Source: an uncultured Muribaculaceae bacterium (GTDB lineage Bacteria; Bacteroidota; Bacteroidia; Bacteroidales; Muribaculaceae). Taken from it: a stretch of DNA of 64,000 bases. The position numbers were made by a program, and so were the translations under genes. Under the pieces are notes generated by a model. It was not told the origin of the DNA. It did no database searches and worked only from the letters and a program-made list of their open reading frames with translations. How positions within the stretch are numbered: position 1 is the stretch's first letter; each line of letters starts with the position of its first letter. Shown piece by piece: positions 50,803 through 59,757 of this stretch. The DNA lies in NCBI GenBank assembly GCA_910578385.1, contig CAJTQV010000007.1, forward strand, positions 1-64,000, written 5' to 3'.

Positions 50803-52644
50803 TCAGTTCACGTTGACTTTCCAGCTGCGCTGAGCGGCACGCACAATGTATGTACCCTGCGGCAGCTCGATCAGTCCGTCAGCCACACCCGAGAACACGC
50901 ATGTTCCGGCTACGCTGTAAACTTCTACCATTCCCTCATATCCGCTGACCTCGACACCGCCGCCCACAGGACGGACAATCATCATCGGGCCATCCTCCAT
51001 GATTGTTCCCACACCGGTCGGAATGTCACCGGCTATTGTCATGGCGTGATATGTGGGATGCAGACCGTTGTTGTAGTTGGCCTTGAGGAAAAGGGTGTAG
51101 TTTCTATTTGGTTCGAAACTGATTGAAGCAGGACGTTTAACAAGCATGTCAGGTATTGTAAAGGCTGCATTCTCTTCATCGGCAGAACGCGATACATTCT
51201 TTATGCCGGAATACAACAGCTCGGCACCCTCGATTCCGGTATCATGGTGAGTGGTGAGTTCGTCGATTGATGTGTACGTACCTGGCATCACATACAGATC
51301 ATAGCTGTCGATATAACGGCTCTTCACACGGCCTGAAACCGCACCTCCGAATCCAAACTGCGTGTCATTCTGCGCGAACCACGACAGACTCAGTTTTGCA
51401 TCGTGGGTGTACTCGTAATCATACGGTGTCTCGTAGACAGTCTTGTCAACCGAACCTATAATGGTCGCATTCTGGCCTGTGAACTGACTCCACAGAGTCA
51501 TGTTATCGAACTCGAAATTCATTTTATGCCAGGTTTCCAATTTTCCACCATGAGCCTTATGCCAATGATTTTCCTCTACATTTCGATGTTCTGATTCACG
51601 TGAAGTGATACGACCTATAATATCAGAGTCATTTGGATTACCAATGGAAATATCTTCCAGGACAGGATAATAGTATGCTTCCGCATACCACACCGCATTA
51701 TAACGTGTGCGATTATAATAACTGCCCGAATACAGGTTGCCCTTACCAGAATATACAGGATCGCCATAATAATCCACACCATTCAGTGTATCTCCACCAA
51801 GGTATTGAGCCGGCATGATTACGGTTTCTTCTTCATAGTCCAAATCTGCATCTACCCAAACCAATGTTGTTGAGACTTTACCATTGACAATGTTGTTCTT
51901 GAAGTTGATTCCATAGGCTGCAACATTCTTAATGACTGCAGAATTCGGATATAATGGGTCAATTTCCACATCGACCATGTATGTATCTGATATTTCGTTA
52001 TCAACATACTCCGTTGCCTTCGAGTTTGTGTCAAATACATAAACTCTTAGTCCATCACCGCAGAAATATTTATCTCCGCCGTAATTCATTGTCATTACCA
52101 AATAGGAGTCCGTGACAAACCTATATTTGCAGTCAGCATATATGTTGTCTTCAGTCTGCCTGTCGGAATTACCTTCAGTAGAGCTTCCGGGAGCCTTATT
52201 TTTTAATGTAACAGCATATCTTGAATCAAGAGCTGAATAGCCATAGAAAACACCTTGGTAACAACCCGAACCCGATGCAGCCGCATATGGATTAGTCAGT
52301 TTGTAGACCGTAGCAGGTTCACATTTAATTGTTCCTCCACTATAAAGTCCGTTACCGTTATCCGGAATAGCTTTGTGTGTTGTCAGAACAATGGCATCAT
52401 CCTGTATAGTCACCGGCATATCGAAGCCTCTCCAAAAATTGGTCATATATAATTGACTTCCCCTAAGTTCAAATTTTCCGGCAAACTGATCTCTGGGAAG
52501 TTCGCAGTTTGCATCCGCCATACCCACCATGTACGCGCCATAGTACAGGCCGTCGAGGTCAGCGGCGGTCAGAGCCCGCGCCGCCGGAGGAAGCGCGAAT
52601 GAGATGGCTAAGCAAGCCATGAGCGTAAGTAAAAATTTCTTCAT
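50803..52644 (-). CDS. Secreted protein of unknown function with T9SS-like C-terminal tail
   Basis: A 613-residue protein with a signal peptide (1-24, ending ARA). The body is beta-rich with many Tyr and Asn (DGLYYGAYMVG, KYFCGDGLRVYVFDTN, YYGDPVYSGKGNLYSG, SYDLYVMPGTYTS); I do not recognise a catalytic motif. The last ~75 residues (VEVYSVAGTCVFSG, LPQGTYIVRAAQ and SWKVNVN) resemble a T9SS-type sorting domain. DNA for the middle (about 51530-52480) is clearly AT-richer than that for both ends, suggesting that the central part has a different history. Single-gene transcript: spacers with repeats lie on both sides. An adhesin or degradative enzyme of a new family are open possibilities. Confidence 0.6.
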   Translation of the reverse strand: MKKFLLTLMACLAISFALPPAARALTAADLDGLYYGAYMVGMADANCELPRDQFAGKFELRGSQLYMTNFWRGFDMPVTIQDDAIVLTTHKAIPDNGNGLYSGGTIKCEPATVYKLTNPYAAASGSGCYQGVFYGYSALDSRYAVTLKNKAPGSSTEGNSDRQTEDNIYADCKYRFVTDSYLVMTMNYGGDKYFCGDGLRVYVFDTNSKATEYVDNEISDTYMVDVEIDPLYPNSAVIKNVAAYGINFKNNIVNGKVSTTLVWVDADLDYEEETVIMPAQYLGGDTLNGVDYYGDPVYSGKGNLYSGSYYNRTRYNAVWYAEAYYYPVLEDISIGNPNDSDIIGRITSRESEHRNVEENHWHKAHGGKLETWHKMNFEFDNMTLWSQFTGQNATIIGSVDKTVYETPYDYEYTHDAKLSLSWFAQNDTQFGFGGAVSGRVKSRYIDSYDLYVMPGTYTSIDELTTHHDTGIEGAELLYSGIKNVSRSADEENAAFTIPDMLVKRPASISFEPNRNYTLFLKANYNNGLHPTYHAMTIAGDIPTGVGTIMEDGPMMIVRPVGGGVEVSGYEGMVEVYSVAGTCVFSGVADGLIELPQGTYIVRAAQRSWKVNVN

Positions 52645-52732
52645 GTAGTTCTTTTAGTTAGTTGTTGTTTTAATATTTGATATTTTCTTGTCCTATTGTA
52701 GAAAATTACTTTCTAAGCAAATTATCCTAAAT

Positions 52733-52749
52733 CCATACACTTAAGGATT
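52733..52749 (-). promoter_or_regulatory. Inverted copy of the AATCCTTAAGTGTATGG motif upstream of the secreted-protein gene
   Basis: The minus strand reads AATCCTTAAGTGTATGG here, about 90 bp before the 613-residue protein's start, next to AT-rich sequence with weak -7 boxes. The same motif occurs three times on the plus strand at 52995-53055. It could be an operator. Confidence 0.5.
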
Positions 52750-52867
52750 CTTTTTACCTAATGAATCTCCTTATACACCGAAAAAGTTCAATCATTTAGC
52801 AATTATGGAAGAAATTTCAGCCGAAAGATGATTTTAACATTTTTAATCTAAAAATTTGCAATTTTAT

Positions 52868-52899
52868 TTTGGAGGTTCAGGAAATATTATATAACTTTG
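52868..52899 (+). promoter_or_regulatory. Orphan consensus promoter facing an apparently gene-free spacer
   Basis: TTTG (52868-52871) and TAACTTTG (52892-52899) are exactly 20 bp apart and TAACTTTG is followed by C. This is one of the best promoters in the window, yet no plus-strand gene follows before the end of the convergent 1805-residue gene at 53183. A transcript would start near 52906. Confidence 0.65.
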
Positions 52900-52914
52900 C
52901 ATCGTTAATCCGAA

Positions 52915-52974
52915 ATGGCTGACTTGCAACGCAATGACAATAAATACATCCATGGCGTTAAAAATATAGGCTGA
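52915..52974 (+). CDS. Candidate 19-residue small peptide behind the orphan promoter
   Basis: The first ATG after the orphan promoter opens a 19-codon frame that ends with TGA (starts MADLQRND, ends KNIG). It would lie about 10 nt from the transcript start, leaving little room for a ribosome-binding site, though Bacteroidota use weak ones. No hydrophobic segment, so it is not a type I toxin by appearance. It could equally be chance within a non-coding RNA or a relic of a lost gene. Confidence 0.2.
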   Translation: MADLQRNDNKYIHGVKNIG

Positions 52975-52994
52975 CCGGATTCGCAGACCATCTT

Positions 52995-53055
52995 AAATCC
53001 TTAAGTGTATGGTTTACGTCCTTACATGTATGGGTTTAAATCCTTAAGTGTATGG
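52995..53055 (+). repeat. Three phased copies of an 18-bp motif (AAATCCTTAAGTGTATGG)
   Basis: Exact copies occur at 52995-53012 and 53038-53055, with a degenerate copy (CCTTACATGTATGG core) at 53016-53033. The spacing is about 21-22 bp, two helical turns. An inverted copy lies at 52733-52749. The motif contains the palindrome CTTAAG. The array is inside the predicted orphan transcript. Confidence 0.8.
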
Positions 53056-53109
53056 CTTGCAGATAACATCTCTACCCTTAAATTCCCTGCATCATCCGTA
53101 AACGGACAT

Positions 53110-53140
53110 AAAAAAACGCATCGGCCTGAGCCGATGCGTT
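53110..53140 (-). terminator. Terminator of the 1805-residue secreted-protein gene
   Basis: An 11-bp perfect stem (53115-53125 with 53130-53140) and a 4-nt loop; on the minus strand it is followed by a run of T (A-run at 53110-53116 on plus). It lies about 40 bp after the stop at 53183. Confidence 0.85.
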
Positions 53141-53182
53141 GCTATTGGATACCTTGGCGTTTCCGCCTGTCTATTCTCTATT

Positions 53183-56100
53183 TCATCTCACGGTCAGTTT
53201 GACTGTCTCGGTTCTGCTGCCGTTGTCGATCAGGAGCAGGTACATGCCGACATCTACCCCCGCAAGGTCGAGGAGCGTGCGGTCGCCGTCGCAGGTGTAG
53301 CTGCGCAGGTTACGGCCCGACAGGTCGTAGAGATAGGCCGTGCGGAACTCTCCGCTCAGATATGTATGTCCGTTGGCCGGATTGGGCGAGACGTGGAACA
53401 GGCTTACCGACGGAGCCTCTATGCCGTTTCCACCAAATTCAATGGTAGCCTCGTCGGAACGACCCGACGCGTAGATGGCACGCACTCCTAAGGTGTGAAG
53501 TCCTTCACCGCCGACTTTCTCTATAAGTCTGTGGGCATCGGCTGTTACTCCCAACACATCGCCGTCGAGCGTAACTTCATATTCCACTTCAGGTCCTGTC
53601 GGAGCGGTATTGGCCTCCATTCCGAGTCCGGAACCGATCTCAACATCGTCGATGAAGAGTGTGAATCCATCTTCCGACACCACGCGCACCGCCACATAAC
53701 GGGCCGCCGCCGGTATGTCAAACTCATACTTCTGCCACTGCTGCTTGGCGACATCAATCTCCGAACCGATCCATTCGAATTCCTCGGGACTGTCTCCGCC
53801 GGTAGAGTATCCGACCTTGATTGTCTCGCCATATGTCGCGGAATATCCACGCGCATAGAAGCTGAAACGGTAGTCTGTATGATAGGTCAGACGGGGTGAG
53901 ATCAACCAGTCATCGTTGCCGAATACTGCGGCGAAACATGCTAACTGCGAGTTGCCGGAACGGGGGTGTGATATACTGCGCTGGTCAAACATAGAGGGTG
54001 AGGTCTGCTTCGGGTCGAACACGATGAACGACATCGGGGTGGTCATGCCGGGGAACACAAAGTCCGCCTCTGCGAATGTGCGTCCACCGTCGGCATCGAT
54101 GCACTTCCATTGCATCTCGTCGTTCGAGGGCGCGCCGAAGACATCATAATCCTCGAAGCCATCCGAAATCTCGCCCGATTCGTTCCATGTGAATCTCAGC
54201 GAGCCATCTTCCTGAGCAAACAGTTTCAGATTCACCGGAGTGGCGATTATCTCCTCCAGGGTCATGACATCTGTGGTGACTGCATCTTCCAGTGTCAGGT
54301 CAACCTGCTGGCGGCTCTCATGATAACCGGGCAGCGTCACCTTGACATCGTACATACCTTTCCAAATGTCTGTAAATGTCACACGGCCATCGCTGCCTGC
54401 GACACCGCTGTCTGCAAGAACTCCATCCTTGTCGTATACGGATACCGTGGCACCTGCAGCATCGCCCGAATGCGAATTGGTCGCTACCGGCACGGTCAGG
54501 TCCGCATATGCGTTGTTGAGCAGATAACCGCTCGGCAAGAGTGCGGAGAGGGTGCCGTCGGGATAAACCGAAGCCACTGCGTAGCGGTACACACCGGGAG
54601 CGAGCGACGCAAAGCTGCTGTCGCTGTATGTGGCTACTGACACGGGTTCTGCCGTCAGGAGAGTCCATTCGGTTTCAGCGCTCTCATATCCGGCCGAACG
54701 GTACACATTATATTTCTGCCATGCGGGCAGCGGCGAACGGTTGTCATCGACCGTGGCCACAGGCGTGTTCTCCTCGGGATAGAAACGGCCTCCGGCGCGT
54801 ATGAGAAGATTGCCGTCAAGACCTAACTTCTCGCACAGGGCGAACTCGCCCGACGCGTAGTCCACAGAATAGTAGTATGTATTCTCGCGGCACGGATTCG
54901 CACGCAGGTCGGCATCTATGCCGAGACCGAGGAATCCGGGATAGTTCAGCATGACCAGACATCCGTTGGGCGCGGACACCGGCTGGGCGAGTGTGTACTC
55001 AGTCCATTCACCATCTTTGTTCTCCACATTCCTTTCGCTGAAAAGGAGGGTGCCTGTCGGATTACCGTCGGCATCAAGGTCATACACATAGATGTTCACG
55101 CGGTCGTGGGGGCCTCCCTCTTCTGTGGTCTGCCAGCGTATGTTCTCCAGAAGCATCGGACGGCGGAAGGCTGTTCCCATCACTCCGGTACCGATGTTGT
55201 CGGTCAGGCCGAACTGGCTTGCCGCCACTCCGCTGTCGTATACAACCTCTCCCGGCATGTCAGGAGCGGTCCATTCAACTCTCACGGCGTTATCTTCCGG
55301 CTTCACTGTGACTTCAGCCGGCGTATAGTGTGCGAATCCCATCGCAAGACTGCCCATGTCGGCTGCATCCTTCACATCTGTCCCGACGGTTACAGGCGCA
55401 TACCAGTCTTTTGTCAGTGTAACCACAGAAGGCTCGCACACCACACTTGCGAAACTGAACGTTCCGTCTGCAGCCGAGACTGTCTCCAGCTCCTCATATC
55501 CGTTGATACGGACGGTGACATCACCGAGCGCTGCACCGGCATAATCCACTACGTGTCCTGCCACCGGGGCGGTCGGCAGTTTTTCCAGCACGATGTCTAC
55601 TGTCAGTTCCTCGTCGCCCATGGTGAACGGTTTCTCCTCGGAATCGCCGTAGTATTTCTTCTGTACGCCGAGCGTGTAGTCTCCGTTAGGGATGAAATCC
55701 ATACGGTAGGTACCGTCGGCACCTGAAAGGGTTGTAGCATGCAGAGGCTCAACCTTCACCAACGCACCCTCAAGTGCATTGCCTTCGGTATCGGTCACTT
55801 TACCCGCCACGCTCGCGCCGCCGGTCTGTATCATGAATGTCACCACACTGTTGCCGTAAGATGACTTCCGGCCCTGTGCCGAACCATATTCGAACGCCTT
55901 GTCCGATGTATAGCAATAGGCCGAGTTTCCGGCATCCGGACAACGGTAATAGTTCCAGTAAAGTCCCGAGTAATCTGTCAGGGGTGAGTTCTCGAGAGTG
56001 TGCATACCCACAACGGCGAGATTTCCACCCTCGTAGTCAAAAGCGTGTGCCAGCGGCAGCGACAGCACTCCCTCTCCCGGCTCGAAATCGACGGTGCCGT

Positions 56101-58600
56101 CATAGACGAGAGTCATCTCCTCCAATGGTATCCAGCCAGATGCCGTGGCAAGGTCTGTGTTGGCGAGATAGAGTTTCAGACCTACTTTCTCGGGAGCGGC
56201 GAGATATGTGCTCGACGAATACGGATACCTCACCTCGAAGATGCGGCCACGTTCCAGACCGATCTCGTCGGCGGTATAGACCTCAAGCGCGGCTCCATAT
56301 TTATTATAGAGGTTGAAGGGATGCTCGCGTGTGGTGCCCGCGCTCTCTCCAATCTCGACATCCTCGGGGGTGCCGGCAGGCATGACGGTTATGCCCATCG
56401 GCTCCGTGCAGTTGTCCGCCTCAATCTGGTCGGCGGCATAGACCACGCGTCCACGCAGTTCCGTAACCTGTGCATCGGCCACAAACTGCACGGTGACAAT
56501 TCTCGCGTCGCCGGCCTCAAGTTGTTCAGTTACCTGGCGGCTGCCTACCACGCGGTCTGTCTGGTCAACCAGCTCGACCTTGAAGTCCTCGGCCGGTTCG
56601 CTGCCACGGTTCTCAACGCGCACCGAATAAATATAATTGTTTCCCTCGTTGGGAGTTTTGCTTCCGCTTATTCCGGTAGCGGCAAGGTTTTTGTCAGCAA
56701 GTTTCTCTATTGTAATGCGGTCAATCAGCAGATAACTGCGTCCTGAAGGCGACACTTCATGGAAAGCGAGATTGTACTCACCGCTTTCAGCCACATTGAA
56801 TGTGAATTCCTTGGTTGCCAGGGCATAGCCTGAACCGAATTCCACGCTTCCGGCTTCGGCCACCGGTGTGTCAAGCACATATTCGTCAAGCAATGCAACA
56901 TCTACCGTATGGTTGCCCGCCGCTATGTATGTGAATGTGACTTTGTAGCTCGATGCGCCGTCAAACGATATGGGACGGCTTATGAGCCAGTCGTCGCCTT
57001 CATTCGATGAGGCCATGAAATAGGCTCCGGCCGCCTTGGCCCATGCAAGGTTGAACCAGCTCCACTTGTTGTCATCGCTGTTGGAGTCAACCACGGTCCA
57101 GTTTGCAAATGACTCTTCCGAGAATTCCTCGGTTATGGGGCACTCGATCTTCGGACCGAGCACAATCGGTTCCGACTCCACTGTGCCGGAAGCACCAATG
57201 GAATTGACTGCCTCTATCAGATAGTAGTAATTGCCCGAGACCTCGACTCCCGTCTCCGTGTAGCTTGTGGTGCTTATACCTGAGGCCACGGAAACGTTGC
57301 CGGGCATACGGGTGACATTGTATTTCATTGTAGCCACATCGGTCCAACCGCCGTTGGCTCCCGTGGTGACAGGATTCCAGCTTACTACCGCCGCATTGGC
57401 GCCGAGACGCTCTACCGTGACGCCTTCCACCTTGGCCGGGATATCCGCTCCGACAAAGACAGTGGTCTCGACGGGAAGGCCGGCACCCGATGCCGTGTAG
57501 GCTGTCACCTTGTATGTATGGAACGCTCCGGCCGACGACGGAAGCACGTCGGTGATTTCCGACTTCGCTCCCGGACGGGCGTCAGTTTTGGTCGCTACAA
57601 TCGCGCCGTCGCGCATCACCTCGACTTTGGTCAGCGCCTTTATCGGGTCTCCACCGAATGTTCTCTGCGGATTCGTCCAGCTGATACGTGCGGAAGCTCC
57701 ACCATTGGCCGCAGGCATGACCTCAAGTGACTCCACTCCCAGAGGCGCACCGTTATCGACAAGCCGGTACGGTACGTAAAGACCGGCGATCTGGTCATCG
57801 CCGAGTGAGCGTCCCCGGGTGGTGGCACCGGTCGCGGGGTCGATGGTTGTCATATATGTCTCCTGAAGCTCGACCATGCCGGTTTCGCTGAGCCGCCTTG
57901 AAGTGCAGGCCCAGTAGAGCACCTTGTTCTCATGGTCGAATTCCATCGACTGGAATTTCTCCGGATAAAGACCGGTATGTCCCACCACCTCGACTGCACC
58001 TGTGCGCTTGTCGATACGGCAGAAATCACCCGCGAAGCTCACACCGTAGAGTTGACCTTCCAGGCTGCAAGCCAAGGTGAAGAACCGGCGGTCGAGCGTG
58101 GCGACTTTCACCGAATTCCCATTATTACGGTCTATGGTGTAAAGAGCCGATACGGTGTCATCGATTCGCGCCACGGCATACAGCGTGGATGTCGATATAT
58201 CATATGACATATCATTGATCAGCGAGGCATAGCCTGTCAGGGCGCCTTTCTTCACATATTCTCCGGTACTGATATCCATAGCATACAGGGCATCCGGAAT
58301 CTCCTTGGTGCCCTGCATGGTGGTCGCGGCTACATAATACAGCCCGTCGGCATATGCACCGGCGGTCGATGTCCGGTCAAAACCCACATATGAGGTGTAG
58401 ACCGGTTTTCCCTCTCCCTGCAACGGGAAACTCACGAGATGGTTGGCGTAGCCCGGTTGGTCGTCCGAATAAGCCAGTATTCCGTATGCCACACCGCCCG
58501 GGCCGTCGGCCGCAAAGGCTGGTATGCCATTCAGAAACAGCAGAAAGGCGAACACCGCAGGAAACAACCTTGAAAATGAGAAGTGTCTCTTTTGTTTCAT
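53183..58600 (-). CDS. Giant multidomain secreted protein (propeller-like, FnIII, jelly-roll, CarboxypepD_reg repeats, T9SS tail)
   Basis: At 1805 residues this is the largest protein in the window. The signal peptide (about 1-30) is followed by a propeller-like region (about 35-270, repeating LYxVxxxDxxT-like blades such as ALYTIDRNNGNSVKV and LYGVSFAGDFCRIDKRTG). FnIII-like domains follow (about 290-485), then a choice-of-anchor/cleaved-adhesin jelly roll (about 490-640, with GDDWLISRPISF). Next come a CARDB-like segment (about 645-740) and two carboxypeptidase-regulatory-like domains (about 930-1080, GKVTDTEGNALEGALVKVEP and GHVVDYAGAALGDVTVRIN). A mixed region, a second jelly roll (about 1490-1620, NDDWLISPRLTY) and a T9SS-type tail (about 1730-1805, VSPNPANG, AYLYDLSGRNLRSY) complete it. 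No protease or glycosidase motif was found. Probable surface adhesin or scaffold. A strong terminator follows. Confidence 0.75.
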   Translation of the reverse strand: MKQKRHFSFSRLFPAVFAFLLFLNGIPAFAADGPGGVAYGILAYSDDQPGYANHLVSFPLQGEGKPVYTSYVGFDRTSTAGAYADGLYYVAATTMQGTKEIPDALYAMDISTGEYVKKGALTGYASLINDMSYDISTSTLYAVARIDDTVSALYTIDRNNGNSVKVATLDRRFFTLACSLEGQLYGVSFAGDFCRIDKRTGAVEVVGHTGLYPEKFQSMEFDHENKVLYWACTSRRLSETGMVELQETYMTTIDPATGATTRGRSLGDDQIAGLYVPYRLVDNGAPLGVESLEVMPAANGGASARISWTNPQRTFGGDPIKALTKVEVMRDGAIVATKTDARPGAKSEITDVLPSSAGAFHTYKVTAYTASGAGLPVETTVFVGADIPAKVEGVTVERLGANAAVVSWNPVTTGANGGWTDVATMKYNVTRMPGNVSVASGISTTSYTETGVEVSGNYYYLIEAVNSIGASGTVESEPIVLGPKIECPITEEFSEESFANWTVVDSNSDDNKWSWFNLAWAKAAGAYFMASSNEGDDWLISRPISFDGASSYKVTFTYIAAGNHTVDVALLDEYVLDTPVAEAGSVEFGSGYALATKEFTFNVAESGEYNLAFHEVSPSGRSYLLIDRITIEKLADKNLAATGISGSKTPNEGNNYIYSVRVENRGSEPAEDFKVELVDQTDRVVGSRQVTEQLEAGDARIVTVQFVADAQVTELRGRVVYAADQIEADNCTEPMGITVMPAGTPEDVEIGESAGTTREHPFNLYNKYGAALEVYTADEIGLERGRIFEVRYPYSSSTYLAAPEKVGLKLYLANTDLATASGWIPLEEMTLVYDGTVDFEPGEGVLSLPLAHAFDYEGGNLAVVGMHTLENSPLTDYSGLYWNYYRCPDAGNSAYCYTSDKAFEYGSAQGRKSSYGNSVVTFMIQTGGASVAGKVTDTEGNALEGALVKVEPLHATTLSGADGTYRMDFIPNGDYTLGVQKKYYGDSEEKPFTMGDEELTVDIVLEKLPTAPVAGHVVDYAGAALGDVTVRINGYEELETVSAADGTFSFASVVCEPSVVTLTKDWYAPVTVGTDVKDAADMGSLAMGFAHYTPAEVTVKPEDNAVRVEWTAPDMPGEVVYDSGVAASQFGLTDNIGTGVMGTAFRRPMLLENIRWQTTEEGGPHDRVNIYVYDLDADGNPTGTLLFSERNVENKDGEWTEYTLAQPVSAPNGCLVMLNYPGFLGLGIDADLRANPCRENTYYYSVDYASGEFALCEKLGLDGNLLIRAGGRFYPEENTPVATVDDNRSPLPAWQKYNVYRSAGYESAETEWTLLTAEPVSVATYSDSSFASLAPGVYRYAVASVYPDGTLSALLPSGYLLNNAYADLTVPVATNSHSGDAAGATVSVYDKDGVLADSGVAGSDGRVTFTDIWKGMYDVKVTLPGYHESRQQVDLTLEDAVTTDVMTLEEIIATPVNLKLFAQEDGSLRFTWNESGEISDGFEDYDVFGAPSNDEMQWKCIDADGGRTFAEADFVFPGMTTPMSFIVFDPKQTSPSMFDQRSISHPRSGNSQLACFAAVFGNDDWLISPRLTYHTDYRFSFYARGYSATYGETIKVGYSTGGDSPEEFEWIGSEIDVAKQQWQKYEFDIPAAARYVAVRVVSEDGFTLFIDDVEIGSGLGMEANTAPTGPEVEYEVTLDGDVLGVTADAHRLIEKVGGEGLHTLGVRAIYASGRSDEATIEFGGNGIEAPSVSLFHVSPNPANGHTYLSGEFRTAYLYDLSGRNLRSYTCDGDRTLLDLAGVDVGMYLLLIDNGSRTETVKLTVR

Positions 58601-58681
58601 GCCTGAATGTTTTTTTGGTTAGTGATATTTGGATTGTCACATCTTTTTGCATGTCGGCAGCACACAGATGTGTCACAACGG

Positions 58682-58689
58682 CAAAGTTA
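58682..58689 (-). promoter_or_regulatory. -7 box of the giant secreted-protein gene
   Basis: The minus strand reads TAACTTTG followed by CC. No clear TTTG at -33. It gives a leader of about 70 nt before ATG 58600. Confidence 0.5.
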
Positions 58690-58756
58690 TGGAACGTCCG
58701 CTGTAAAAAGTTTACCCTATGATAAATTTTGCTTCGATTTCAAATTTTATGTACGG

Positions 58757-58804
58757 CCGCGCCATCCCGCGACCGAAGTAGGGTCGCGGCATGCCGCGGC
58801 CTAC
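58757..58804. repeat. Compound GC-rich palindrome (GTAGG...CCTAC)
   Basis: GTAGG at 58778-58782 and CCTAC at 58800-58804 enclose CGCGGCATGCCGCG. A second pairing joins CCGCGACC just left of it with GGGTCGCGG. It lies between the regulator's stop (58818) and the promoter region of the giant gene, and resembles the GTAGGG-type REP units elsewhere in the window in form but not in core sequence. Confidence 0.65.
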
Positions 58805-58817
58805 AGGGTGAGATGTG

Positions 58818-59447
58818 TTACAGCTGGCCGGTTTCGAGAAGGGTGCGGCGGATACGCGACAGTGATTGTTCGGTTATGCCCAGATAGCGGGCTATCAGAC
58901 GTGATGACAGCTGCATGAATATCTCCCGCGGCACTATCCGCGCCAGCTTGAGATATTGTTTCTCTGCTGAGTCGGCAAGTATCATGGCCCGCTCTTCGGC
59001 AAGCATCATATTGTTCTCCGACATGCCGAACATCCAGATGGCGAACTCATGGCTGCTCTCCATATATGAACGTATAAACGAGTCGGGCACACGTACCGCA
59101 CGCGTCGGCACAAGAGCCTCCCATTGCATCATCGGCTCGCTCGTCCGGAAGAATGACCCGCCGTGAATAAGCATCGTGCCGGGCATGGCGAAACCATGCA
59201 TCCTGATCTTTGACCCGCTGATATAGGTCGCTCCTACAAGGCCGTCTATTATGATATACACGTCACGAAGCATCGTGCCGGGAGTCATTATCACCTCCTG
59301 ACGCGAGAACCGCCTGAGTTCCCCGGTCTCAAACAGCGGGTCGAACAACGACGGATCCGGATGATACAGGCTCTCCGTCTCGGCCAGCCGCCTCTTGGCC
59401 TCCGCAATCTCTGCCTCTGTCAGTCTATCCATATTCTCGTAAATCAC
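58818..59447 (-). CDS. Crp/Fnr-family transcriptional regulator
   Basis: A 209-residue regulator. A cyclic-nucleotide-binding-like beta roll spans about 25-130 (SRQEVIMTPGTMLRDVYIII, then GLVGATYISGSKI and MPGTMLIHGGSFF). A long helix follows and the C-terminal helix-turn-helix is SSRLIARYLGITEQSLSRIRRTL (pieces at about 178-205). No Fe-S cysteines as in Fnr are present and the cAMP-binding residues of Crp are not evident, so the ligand is unknown. It is divergent from the 5-alpha-reductase gene, 310 bp away, and might control it; that is inference. That gap holds a -7 box for this gene, a REP-like hairpin and the reductase promoter. Confidence 0.85.
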   Translation of the reverse strand: MIYENMDRLTEAEIAEAKRRLAETESLYHPDPSLFDPLFETGELRRFSRQEVIMTPGTMLRDVYIIIDGLVGATYISGSKIRMHGFAMPGTMLIHGGSFFRTSEPMMQWEALVPTRAVRVPDSFIRSYMESSHEFAIWMFGMSENNMMLAEERAMILADSAEKQYLKLARIVPREIFMQLSSRLIARYLGITEQSLSRIRRTLLETGQL

Positions 59448-59476
59448 CTTATTTATATATCAATCTCACTTATTCA

Positions 59477-59484
59477 CAAAATTA
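59477..59484 (-). promoter_or_regulatory. -7 box of the Crp/Fnr-family regulator gene
   Basis: The minus strand reads TAATTTTG, 30 bp upstream of ATG 59447. The -33 element is not clear. Confidence 0.5.
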
Positions 59485-59553
59485 ATGTTTTTTTCGTCAT
59501 AAAATCGATTCTGTTCCTTATAAATCACCATTTTTTTGATTTTTTACACATCC

Positions 59554-59586
59554 GGAGGGTGTTGCAAAATCTGCTAAACACCCTCG
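59554..59586. repeat. REP-like hairpin (GAGGGTGTTGCAAAA family)
   Basis: GAGGGTGTT (59555-59563) pairs with AACACCCTC (59577-59585). Its first 16 bp (59554-59569) equal the outer arm of the element at 46172-46325. It lies in the spacer between the regulator and the 5-alpha-reductase gene. Confidence 0.75.
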
Positions 59587-59653
59587 GTTTCAATTTCACC
59601 CGGGCCTGTTCTATCCCATTTATACCAAAAAAACGGCCTTTTTGACAAAAAGA

Positions 59654-59685
59654 TTTGGACATCCCAATCGGTTTAGTTATATTTG
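59654..59685 (+). promoter_or_regulatory. Promoter of the steroid-reductase gene cluster
   Basis: TTTG (59654-59657), 20 bp, TATATTTG (59678-59685), a full consensus match. The leader to ATG 59758 is about 65 nt. Confidence 0.75.
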
Positions 59686-59757
59686 CATGTCGTTTCAGCG
59701 GGTTTCCTCTCCCCCTCGGTTCTGATAACCGTCCACCCGCCATATCAGATCATAAAG

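Noticed and set aside
53110..53140. Hairpin as terminator of the orphan plus-strand transcript
   Set aside because: The T-run is on the minus-strand side only, so it terminates the giant gene, not the plus transcript.
53005..53202. 65-codon plus-strand frame behind the orphan promoter
   Set aside because: It is built mostly from the 18-bp repeats and runs through the minus-strand terminator into the antisense of the giant gene.
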